A stretch of DNA of 64,000 bases from Reclinomonas americana ATCC 50394 (Eukaryota > Jakobida > Jakobea > Jakobida): positions 1 to 64,000 of the forward strand of contig PS015134.1 in NCBI GenBank assembly GCA_048213135.1, given 5' to 3'. The notes below the pieces were generated by a model. That model was not told the origin of the DNA. It saw only the letters and a list, made by a program, of their open reading frames with translations, and ran no database searches. Of the stretch, positions 22,923 to 32,980 are shown one piece after another. The translations under genes and the position numbers were made by a program. Each line of letters starts with the position of its first letter. Position 1 is the first letter of the stretch.

Positions 22923-25069
22923 GAGAAGAAGGAGACGACNNNNNNNNNNNNNNNNNNNNAAGACGACAGACAAAAAAAAAGAAGATACAAGCGACAAACG
23001 CAACATGACACGATCCTCCTCCATCATGGCTGCCACAGCACCGCCAGGCGAGCCGGGCGAGTGTGGTGCCGCTCCCGGCTGTGATGATACGTGCGTCTTG
23101 GGCGACTGCGGTGGCTTGCCCAGTGGCGGCTTGCTGCCGGCAGGCGAAGCAGCGGTGGCTGTGGGAGCGCCAGCCTGTGGGAACGTGTGCTCGGCGGGTG
23201 CGTCGGACCGCGCCGCGGGTGAGCCACCCGAGGCCACGACGGCCCACGACGTGCCGTCACCCTGTACATGCAAATGTCAAAGAGTTAGCACGCAAGCATG
23301 GCACCTCTCTCTCTCTCTCTCTCTCTCTGCGTCATTATTTTTTCTTTCTTCTCACTTCGTCTCCCTCTCTGTCACCTCGCTGCCTGACTGCCTGTCTCTC
23401 TCCCACCAGTTTCTCCCTCGACTCCTCTTTCGGTTAAGCAATCTCACCCACAAGGATATCTCTCACTCGCTATTTTCGTCACTCCCTCCTTCCCTGGATG
23501 GTAGTCTGTCCCTCTCTATTCTCCAAGCGATCTCATTCTGGTCTCGTCTTCTGTCTCTCTCACTTGCTCTCGCATTTCTCTGCATTCTCTTTCTCTCTCT
23601 AGCTTTCTCCTTGAACCTCCCTTTCCTTCTCACTTTCTCTCTTCCTATCTCATTCCGGTCTCGTCTTCTGTCTCTCGTTCTCTCACTCACTCTTGCATTT
23701 CTCCGCATTCTTTTCCCCTCTCTCTATCGCTCTCAATCTCTCACGTTCCCTCACTCTTTCTCTTTCTCCTCTCATTCTCTTTCTCCCTCTCCTTCTCCCT
23801 CCCTTTCCCTCATCCTCCCCCCCATCCACCAACCTTCTGCCGGTGAGGCGGCACATACTTGCCAGGCCCGCCAATCGCAGACGGCGAACCCGACGTCGCA
23901 AACTGCGGTCCGTCGGAGACCGATTCACGAATCACACTACTGTACCGCGTCTCTTCGTCCACATTCGAATCGTCCTCCAGTCCGCGCTCCTCGGTCAGAT
24001 GCAGGTTGCGACTGGCGCCGCGGCCGGACTTTTGCGCCTGCTGAGCACCGTTTAGCCGCCAGAATAAGACGGGCAGGGAATTCTCCACAGGGGGAAAAAT
24101 ATAGTCACCTTCAGCATTTCGGCTTCGATGCGCGCCGCACGCGCCGCATTCTCCTTGTACAACTTGGAATTCGGGTCCAACTTCGTCGTGTACTTGTTGT
24201 AGTCGTACGTGCTCTTGACGCCGTACAGACGCTCATTGACACCGAATTGGTCCCACGACGACGACGACGAGTGCGAGGCGGCCATGTCGTCCAATCCCTG
24301 CAGCTCCACACCCGAGTCCATGGCCGGCATCCACGGCTGCAACTCGCGCTCCAGGGCACGGCCGTCGCCGGAGATTTCCGTGTCGGTGCGCACGGCTGTG
24401 GAGAGTGGTGAGATTGAGGGAAGCAGGGGAAGCGAGGGGAGCAAGGGAATGGAGTGTACGAACCGGAATTGGCCACCTTCTGCGGGCCAGCCAGCACGAC
24501 GCCAGTGGTGGTAATGTAAACCACATCGCGCACGTCAAACATGAGAGACGGCTGCAACTCGATCTGTGCGAGAGGGTTGATGGTGAGAGGTGGGTGAACG
24601 GTGGATGCTACAACTCTGGCTCACTGCCATCTTCCTGCCCATCTCACTTCTGCCTCTCACAGCGTTCTCTCACTGCTCTCACTTACATTCTCTCACTCTC
24701 GCTTACTCGCGTCTCCTTCAGTCTCTTTCTCTCGCATGCACACAAACACAAGTCCATCACTTCTCTCGCAGAAACACATCTCTCATACTCTGCTGCCTGT
24801 CCTTCTCACTGACAGTGAATCTCCTTGCGCCCAAGCGAATGACGACAGCGGGAGAAGCTGATGCAGGGGCGCGAGAAAGAGAGAGAAGGACTCGATCTCA
24901 CTCTTTCGTCTTTCCTCTCACTTACCTGCTTGCTCTCTGAGCTCACGTTCCCTTCTCACAGTCTCTTTCTCTCGCGCCACAGCACACATCCCTTGTTCTC
25001 TGTTGTCTCTTCCTTGTTCACCTCCCCATCTCATGCTCTCCCTCTCACACACAGTCACTCACTCACCCT

Positions 25070-25114
<45 letters not shown>

Positions 25115-25391
25115 CTACTCTACTTCACTAACTCTACTACCCCTTACCCCTACCTTACCTACCCTTACCCCTTACCTTACCCTTCCCCTACCCTTACCCT
25201 AACCCTACCCTTACCNNNNNNNNNNNNNNNNNNNNCCTACCTACCGGTACCTACCTACCTACCGTACTACTAACCTACCTACCTACCTACCTACCTACCT
25301 ACCTACCTACCTACCTACCGTACCTACCTACCTACCTACCTACCTACCTACCTACCCTACCCTACCTACCTACCTACCTACCTACCTACCT

Positions 25392-25474
<83 letters not shown>

Positions 25475-25850
25475 CACTCTCCCAATCATCAATCACACGC
25501 AATTCCCTTCCCATTCCCCTCCCATTCTCCTCCCATTCTCCTCCCCTTCTCCTCCCCACCCAACTCACCACCACCTCGGTGCCGGGCGCGGCCGCGGCAG
25601 GCGGAGAGCGCATGTGCGCCGCCAGCAACACAACAAGCGAGGCCATGTCGCCCTCACTGCCCACACCGCGCGCCAACACTCCTTGATACGTGGCCCCATT
25701 GCGATGCACAAGAGAGACGAGACAGCCCTTTTTGCAATTGTGTGAGAGAGTGAGTGTGAGGATGAGTGTGTCAGAGTGAGTGTGCGTGTGTACCTGCAGT
25801 GCTTCAATGATAAAGTCGACGCGCGCGGCGTTCACTGCAGCACTGCGCGT
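21110..25850 (-). CDS. Ataxin-2/Pbp1 homologue: Lsm, LsmAD and PAM2 (multi-exon)
   Basis: Ataxin-2 proteins bind RNA and poly(A)-binding protein and act in stress granules and translation. Going down the - strand: ARVDFIIEALQ (25845-25799) and CLVSLVHRNGATYQGVLA (from about 25732) form the Lsm fold. IELQPSLMFDVRDVVYI (from about 24565) completes it. The LsmAD follows as DQFGVNERLYGVKSTYDYNK and YTTKLDPNSKLYKENAARAA (24250-24120). Next come GKYVPPHRQK (about 23850), Pro/Ala-rich disordered exons, and a charged helix RFEQYCMSEEEEKRKH (22390-22340). A PAM2 motif SKLDLSAAEFVPP (about 21880-21835) fits the PABP MLLE-binding consensus. The tail is rich in Met, Pro and Gly and ends ...MPPPQ with TAA at 21112-21110. 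The first exon was not found; the Lsm exons are partly duplicated upstream. The gene converges on GH92 with 154 bases between stops. Confidence 0.88.
22855..22959. repeat. (GA)n microsatellite with 20-N gap in an ataxin-2 intron
   Basis: About 33 GA dinucleotides run to 22921. A short GA-rich stretch and a 20-base N run (22940-22959) follow, the usual sign of an unresolved repeat. Confidence 0.95.
25125..25475. repeat. Composite satellite: telomere-like, (CCTA)n and (CA)n tracts
   Basis: From left to right: degenerate CCCTTACC/CCCTAA-like sequence (25139-25215) including CCCTAACCCTACCC, a 20-N gap (25216-25235), about 35 copies of CCTA/CTAC (25236-25394), then a (CA)n tract (25394-25466). 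It lies in one intron of the ataxin-2 gene, between the Lsm exon and the next coding exon. Confidence 0.9.
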
Positions 25851-26575
25851 GTGTGTGTGTGAGAGAGTGAGTGAGTGCGAGTGAGTGTCGTGAGACAAAA
25901 TCACTTGTCTGCGCGTGCGTTTCTCTCTCTCTCTCTCACTGTCTCTCTCTCTTTCTCTGTGTCTGCTGGGCACGCAACGTCATTCTGTCGTGTGAGTGTG
26001 AGTGTGAGTGTGTGTGTCCTGCTTTCCCGCCACTTCTGTAGATTACGCAACTGCCGCGCGATTGTGCTTGTGTAAAGGTTTGCAGCTAGCAGCAGCAAGC
26101 AACAGCTGTCTTGAGGACCAAGCGAGGCCATGTCGCCCTCACTGCCAACACCGCGCGCCAACACTCCTTGATACCTGGCCCCATTGCGGTGCACAAGAGA
26201 GACAAGACAGCTGCAGCCCTTTTTATGTGTGAGAGAGTGAGTGAGAGAGTGAGTGTCAGAGTGAGTGTGTGTGTGTGTGCGTACCTGCAGTGCTTCAATG
26301 ATAAAGTCGACGCGCGCGGCGTTCACTGCAGCACTGCGCGTGTGTGTGTGTGAGAGAGTGAGTGAGTGCGAGTGAGTGTCGTGAGACAAAATCTCTTGTC
26401 TGCGCGTGCGTTTCTCTCTCTCACACTGTCTCTCTCTCTATCTGCTGGGCACGCAACGTCATTCTGTCGTGTGAGTGCAGTGTGAGTGAGTGTGTGAGTG
26501 CCTACGTTTCCCGCCATTTCTGTAGATTACGCGCTTGTGTAAAGGTTTTGCAGCTAGCAGCAGCAACAATTCAGT
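25625..26575 (-). repeat. Tandem duplication of the Lsm exon pair of the ataxin-2 gene
   Basis: Two copies with a period near 491 bases at the first exon (TGCTTCAATGATAAAG at 25800 and 26291) and about 450-470 elsewhere. Each carries the ARVDFIIEALQ exon, the intron with CTCACTC-type repeats, and the LVSLVHRNGA exon. The distal copy (26120-26335) codes LVSLVHRNGARYQGVLARG but loses homology after GDMASL, has a 6-base insertion near the exon start (GCAGCT), and lacks a good donor. It is probably a decayed or unused copy. Further decayed pieces extend to about 26770. Confidence 0.8.
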
Positions 26576-26579
26576 CACC

Positions 26580-27025
26580 AACAAACATGCAACAGCTGTC
26601 ATGAGGACCAAGTCTAACCATATCCAAAACATCAACGCAAACACCAGTCTTGAGGGAGCAGCAGGTTCTTTGTGTGTTTGTCGTGTGTGTTCGCTCTCGC
26701 TGCGGAGCTCCGAATAAGTCGAGAACTGCTGTCTCGATGTAGCACATCAACACAAGGACCAATCTTGATGATTGCGGCAGGCTTTCCTTTCGAGTCTGTT
26801 CACGGCCGGGCTTGCAACAAGTCGACAACTGGAAATGAGCAATTCGCACTGTGTACGTGCTTCATCGTTTTCCAGGCTTTTGCACCTTGAAACAGCTGCT
26901 CCACCTTCTCCCTCACCCCTCACCCCTCACCCCTCCCCCTTCCCTCTCCTCCTTCTCCTCCTTCTCCTCCTTCTCCTCCCTTTACTGTATCTTCACTCTA
27001 TCCCCTTCCCTCTCATCCCTTTCGC
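26580..27025. other. Spacer between the ataxin-2 region and the propeller/coiled-coil gene
   Basis: Contains decayed pieces of the upstream duplication (CAACAGCTGTCATGAGGACC, 26589-26608) and a CT-rich stretch at 26900-27055. No convincing exon is visible. The ataxin-2 promoter and first exon might lie here. Confidence 0.4.
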
Positions 27026-30000
27026 CTACTCCACCCCCCTTATCCTCTCCCTCAACTGCTCGCACGTCTCCTGCTGCTCGTGCAACTGCTGCTGCAACAC
27101 AGTGCGCTCCTCTTGCAGCGCGCGCAATCGCGTGGCGAGACCCTCGCGCACGGCAAGCTCGGCCTCGGAGAGCGCGCGCAAACGAGCGGCCTCGGCCTCG
27201 GCACGCCGGCACTGCTCGCGCAACTTGGCGCTCTCGTCGTCGGTCAGTATCACAGACGAGGCGGTGGTCGAGCCGAGCAGGCGCAGGAGGTGCTTGCGAA
27301 GCGGGTCGAACGCCTCCCACAGCTGTGCTTTCTCCGTCGACTTGCCTGTGCTGCTCGGCAGCTGCGAAAACACACAGAGCAGCACGTGAGCATCCTTTTT
27401 TCCTCTTGTCCGCTCCTCCGCTTCCACAAACCTTGGTGCCGTCGACAATCGCCTGCACGACTTCGCGAACGTAGGCCAGCTCCACCATGGTGCCGCCGCT
27501 GCCGGGGGCCGGAGACTTTTTGCGTGATGGCGAAGGCTTGCTGAGCTGGCCGCCGCCGGTGCCGGCGCCGGGCGACAGCGTGGAGAGCGACGACGAAGTG
27601 TCGATAATGGCGGCGAGGACGCGCACCGGACTGCGGCCGGCGCCGGCACGACGCAGTGCCTCCTGCGCCGGAGGCGGCTGCTGCGGTGGAGCAACGCCAC
27701 CATCGGTGGCAGTGGTGAGGGCATTGTCGGACTGCTTCGCTTCCTCGTCGGTGCTCTTGGGCTGCGAGTGCCGGCGACGCGTCTCCTCCATTCGTGCAAT
27801 CATGATGCGCGCATCGTCCAGGGCGTCACGAGCGGCCTCGGCGACTCGACGCAGCGTATTGCACTTGTCCTTTTGCTTGCTGCACTCGGCCTGCACGGCT
27901 GTCAGCTCCGCCTCCAGGCTATGGCATCGCTCGCACTCGGCCAGCGGTCTCGATTGCTCCAGATCGGCGCAGCGCAAGCGCAGCTGGGCGACCTCTGAGT
28001 CAATCTGCGCGCGGCCGGTCCATGCGTCGTCGCGCTCGGCAAACAGCTCTGGTTGATCACAAAAAGAAGAGTATGTGAGCAAGATGTGAATAGTCTCCTT
28101 ATATGCTGCGCGGCTGCTCACCGAGGGCCTGCTGGCGCAGCGTAGCAAACACATTCTCAATGGCTCCGCGGGAGCCCGGCGACGTGCTGCGCTTGGCCGG
28201 GGCCATGGACGGATCCGCAAACAGCAACTCGGCACTTCGCTTCACGAGAGCCACCAGCTCCGTCTCGCCCATGCGTTGCACCTCACTGTCGGCGTGCTGT
28301 CGACTGAGATCCTGCAGTGCCACGTGCAGCTGCTGCACTTGCTGTGTGAGCGACTTGATTTCGTCCAGAGCCTCACGTTGGCGCGCCGCCGACGCTTGCA
28401 GCTGCTCGTGCGCCCCCTCCAGCTCGTCGCGCAACTGGGCGCTCTCGGATGAATGCACCACAGAGGAGCCGGCGACATCCACCGTTAGGTTGCTCGGGCC
28501 GACGGCGCTTGCCTGGGCGAGGGCCGCTGACGGGTCCACCATCTCGCCCATGCTTTCGCGACTGCCACGACTGACGAAAGGAAGATGAGATACGCGTGCT
28601 CGCACACACACAAAAAGAAGCTGAGTGGAACGCACCGACTGCCCCTGACGGAATCACGCGCCGTTGACAGCGGCGTGTCGCTCGAGCCGGAAATGCGCAT
28701 CAGCGAGCGATTCTCGGCGGTGAGTCGCGCATTTTGCACTTGCAAGTGGCGCACCTCGAGTCGCAGTCGACTGAGATCTGCGGCCTCGTCGGCGCCGAGC
28801 ATGATTGCTGCTGTCGAAAATGACATGGGCTGCGCAGGCTGGTTGCCCAACCGCCGATGCAACGCCTCCAGCTCGTGCTGCAGCTCGAACTTGGCGCGAA
28901 TGGCCTCCTCCAGACTGTCGGAGAGCGCTCGTCGTCGCTGACGGGCCTCTCTCTCGTAGTACTTGCGTGCCGCGCGTGCAGTGTCGCGTTCCATGCGGGC
29001 CTCGAGGAGCTGGAAGGGGAAGAGGGAAAGGTGGAGAGCGACAACGGAAGAGAGTGAGCGAAGCGAACTCTCTTCTCTTTGAAAAAGAGGAAGAAGTGAT
29101 GAAGGCAAAGGAGAAGAGAGTGAGCGATCGCAAACAATCTTCTCTTGAAGGGGAAAGAAGGAAGAAGGAGAAGCGAAAGCAAGATCTCTCTCTTCTCTTC
29201 TATTCTCTCATTCTCTTGTTTCTCAAGGAAAGAGTGTGAAAAAAGGGTGCTTTCTCAAGAGGGATCCAATTAAGGGTCTTCGATGAGGAAAGCCTCGAAT
29301 CAAAAAAGGGGAGATGGAGGAGGGTGTGAGACTAAATGTGCAGGGCACTTACTTCGCCGCGCATCTTTCGCTCCCTGGCCGTGCCGAGCACCACCGGACT
29401 CCACAGTGGTCTCTTCTCGTCCTCCACACCGGCGTTGCGCAGAGACAGTTGCAGCACGCCCGAGTTGGCAGAGGCCTCGGTGAAGTGCTCCAACTCGGCT
29501 CCGCTCCAGCACACCACCTCACCATACTCGCTGATGGTGAGCAGGTGCTGCGACATTGGCGTCACCACCATGTCAATCACACACGACGGTAGTTGGTACG
29601 TCAGCGCCGGGGCGGATTGGTTCTGTTGTTTTTGGTTGAGGTTGGTGAGATACGCGTGAAAGGCTGATGAGCAATTCCATGTGGGGACGTACCAGCAAAT
29701 CGATTACGCATAGCGCTCTCCTTGAGGCGCACCACAGGCGGTCCTGAAAGATGCCCACGGCAGCCACTCCATGTTCACGGTTGAATTGCAGTCCGCCGCC
29801 CACCGGAGTGAGAGACTGGTGGCGTACATGGGATGAGCGGCTTCAAGAGGGGGCGTGTCAAGAGATGAGGAGAAAAGATACGAACCGGCACTTTCCAACA
29901 GCGCACTTCGCCCGTGTCACTCATGCATGCGAGATACTTGCTGTCGGCCACCACCGACAGCACCAAGCCGCTGTCAGCCGTGAGCTGTTTCAAATGGTGG

Positions 30001-31352
30001 CCCTGCGCAGGGATACGAGGGTGAGGTTTAGGCAAAGAGGGTGGGATGCACAAGTGACGAACACATCGGACTGTTCTTCAAGAAANNNNNNNNNNNNNNN
30101 NNNNNNNNNNNNNNNNNNNNNNNNNNNNNNNNNNNNNNNNNNNNNNNNNNNNNNNNNNNNNNNNNNNNNNNNNNNNNNNNNNNNNNNNNNNNNNNNNNNN
30201 NNNNNNNNNNNNNNNNNNNNNNNNNNNNNNNNNNNNNNNNNNNNNNNNNNNNNNNNNNNNNNNNNNNNNNNNNNNNNNNNNNNNNNNNNNNNNNNNNNNN
30301 NNNNNNNNNNNNNNNNNNNNNNNNAAGAGAGAAAAGAGAGACAGAAAAAATAGAGAGAGAGAGAGACAGAGAGATTGATAGAGAGGGATAGAGAGAGACA
30401 GAAAACAGATAGAGAGAGAGAGAGAGAGAGTGAGAGAGACTGAGAGAGACAGAGAGAGACAGAAAGAGACACAGAGAGACACAGAGAGACACAGAGAGAG
30501 ACAGAAAGACACACGGAGAAAGAGAGAGAGAGTCACAGCGATGAACAGGTAATATTGAGAAACAGTGGCCGGACAAGCAACACCATGGATAGTTGCGACG
30601 AACCCTATCATCCATCACAAACAGCGTCTGTCCACTCGAGCAGCACATGCGCACGCGATCGGCGCTGGACGTGCGCAGCAGCGTGATGCCGGTGACTGGT
30701 GACTCAAAGGTCACCGTCACCGCGACTTGGTATGTTGTCGGATGAATCAGGTGCACTCGACCATCCTCGTCGGCCACCCACACATGCTGTTGTTGGAGTG
30801 AGCGTTGTAACACACAGAAATGCAACGTTTTGTGCCACACGCAACTCCCTTCACCGCTCGCCCCTGCGCATCCACTGCCGTGGTGCCCGTTGCGCACGCC
30901 ACCAGCCCGGAGTTCACGGGAGTGAAGCCATGCACAACCTTGCCGGTGGCCGGATCGTACACAATCACCTGCCGCCACCGACTTTCTGTTGAGTCGAGAG
31001 TCACAGAAGGCACACAAATGACCTGCTGTCGTACCTGACCGCTGAGAGTGCCGAGCCACACGAGATTGCCGACACTGCATGCGCATGTCACATGCGCGGT
31101 ACCAATGTGCAGCGAGGTCACGGACGACGATGACGAGGAGGGAGACGACGAGGTCGCAGTGGCAGCGCGTGCGTCGTCGGCGGCGAGTGCGGCAGAGGAG
31201 ACGCTCGGTGGGGTGCTCGGTGTTTGGTCCAGGTGGTCAAGGCGCTGGAAAGGGAGAAGGACGAGAGTGGATATAGGTACGCAGGCCTTTTCAAAGCTCC
31301 TCCCCGTTTTCGCGGAGAACCAATCGCACACCCCTGCCCTTGAATCCTTGTG

Positions 31353-31386
<34 letters not shown>

Positions 31387-31977
31387 CTGTGTTTGTCTCT
31401 CGCTCATCTTCTGACCGTCTCCTGTGTTGCTCTCCGGATCTTGCCCAGAAATGAAAGATCTCCCTCCTATTCTCCCTTCCCCAGTCCTTCTGTCTGTTTC
31501 CTCTCTCTCTGTGGTGGAGTATGACTCGCTCTCCTCCTTCTTTGGTCCTTCTCTCCCAGTCACTCTCTCTCTCTCTCTCTCTCTNNNNNNNNNNNNNNNN
31601 NNNNCACACACACACACACGCGCGTGTACAGAGCATGGGAGGCACTGTGCAACAAGTGAGAGTGAGAGAGAAATGGAATATTGTGGCACACGACTTGCTC
31701 ACTCTCTCCCCTTTTTTCCTCACTCTCTCAGTCTCCTCTGTTTCTCTCTCAGTCTCCCCTCCCCCCTCCTCCTCCCTCTTCCCCATCAACCCTCTCCCTT
31801 TCCTTCCCTATCTGTCGTGCCCATCTTACGACACGTGCTTGCTGTGAAATTGGTCGACTCACTCACCACAACGTGCACCAAGTGCGCGAGGCTTTCCACA
31901 TGAACCACTCGCCCATCACTCGACTCCACTCCAGTGCCACACTGCACGAGGAGGTGCTGTCGCGCAGGCAGAGACAT
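27026..31977 (-). CDS. N-terminal beta-propeller with C-terminal coiled coil, unrecognised family (multi-exon)
   Basis: The likely start is ATG at 31977 (MSLPARQHLLVQCGTGVESS). Propeller blades follow: VGNLVWLGTLSGQ-VIVYDPATGK (31070-30920), HVWVADEDGRVHLIHP (30787-30740), VRMCCSSGQTLFVMDD, LACMSDTGEVRCWKV (29932-29888), FQDRLWCASRRALCVID and HLLTISEYGEVVCWSG. After ARERKMRGE (29360) an exon starts at 29011 with LLEARMERDTARAARKYY. Long heptad-rich segments continue to the end: RRRALSDSLEEAIRAKFELQ, DEIKSLTQQVQQLHVAL, ALRAQEE-like runs and RLRALQEERTVLQQQLHEQQ. It ends ...LRERIRGVE with TAG at 27026. One gap (30086-30324) falls in the propeller. Propeller plus coiled coil suggests a scaffold, tether or cilium/trafficking adaptor, but this is inference; I recognise no named orthologue. 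Confidence 0.7.
30086..30324. other. Assembly gap (239 N) in the propeller gene
   Basis: The gap is followed by a degenerate (GAGACA)n tract at 30325-30530. It separates the VMDD exon from the ACMSDTGEVRCW exon, so part of a propeller blade may be missing. Confidence 0.9.
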
Positions 31978-32980
31978 TAACTGAACTTTTCTCGTCTTTC
32001 GCAGCAAATTGCGCGGAATCGTCCGTTACGCGTGCGCCGTGCCTTTTTTCCGAGATTGTGACTCGCATCTATACAGTGAGCGCCAAAGCACTAACAGCTG
32101 CACTGAAGGAGAGTGTCGAAGCGACATGCAGGCGTTTTGTGGAGAGAGATCGCGATCGAGTTCGAGTTCGAAGTTGAAGTCACGATCGCAGCTGCTGGAG
32201 CGAGCTCGAGCCTGCAATGATGTCGCTACTCTTGTGTGTTATTGCGTCTACAATTCCAAGCCATGTGAGAGTCTTCTTTTCGACGATGTCCTGGAGAAAA
32301 CTGCCTTTGATCGGGAAACCATTCGCCGAGCCTTATTTGCACCATCTTGATCCAGCATCGTTCGTTCCCAATCGTCATCACCGCTTGTGCACAGAGGGTG
32401 CTGCTTCACAGCTGGAAGCGAGTGATGATTGCAATTCCCGTCCTGCTAGCAACAAATCGATATCGCCGGCACCTTCATGCGTGTTTGGATCCGGCCGGCT
32501 TCCCCAACTCGATGAATCGTGCTTTCCTTGGCCATCGCACTAAGCAGTCGCCTGCACGCTGCAGCAACCATCTTCTGTCCCACTGTCTCCGCTTCTGGAA
32601 ACCGGATCCGGAGCGCACAGTCATGCGCACTTGATTGCAAGGCACCTTCCGCGAATCGCAACGCGGCGCGATCGCAAGCTTTTGCAAAAGTCAACCGACC
32701 TCACACCAAAGAGCTGCCGTCCCCTCGGGGATTCCCAATTTGGATGGCAGAATTCGAACACACGCGCAACGGTTTTTCGATCGCTCGCGGATTGACACAA
32801 ACGGCGAGAGGAGACAAGCTCTTTCCCCACACACACACTCGCACAAGGAAAGCACGCACCTTGCGCGCATTGTGTATGCGCTCGTGAGTGAGCACCACCT
32901 CCCAGTGCTCTTCACTGTCGCTGCTTGTGTGTGTGTGTGCGTGTGCTTGTGTGCGTTTCGTTCGACGCGTGCAATCAATC
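31978..32980. other. Probable divergent promoter region
   Basis: About 1 kb lies between the propeller-gene start (- strand) and the polyQ-gene start (+ strand). No convincing exon is seen. It holds clustered CGATCG/TTCGA motifs around 32145-32190. Short open frames on both strands lack splice and family support. Confidence 0.4.

Noticed and set aside
25139-25215. A true chromosome end
   Set aside because: The telomere-like units are degenerate and lie inside an intron with coding exons of the same gene on both sides.
26571-26849. - strand frame MRIAHFQLSTCCK as ataxin-2 N-terminus
   Set aside because: It covers decayed pieces of the local duplication, has no Lsm-like sequence and no clear donor.
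28103-28941. + strand Cys/Ser/Arg-rich frames
   Set aside because: Antisense shadows of the coiled-coil exons, which have heptads and splice sites on the - strand.
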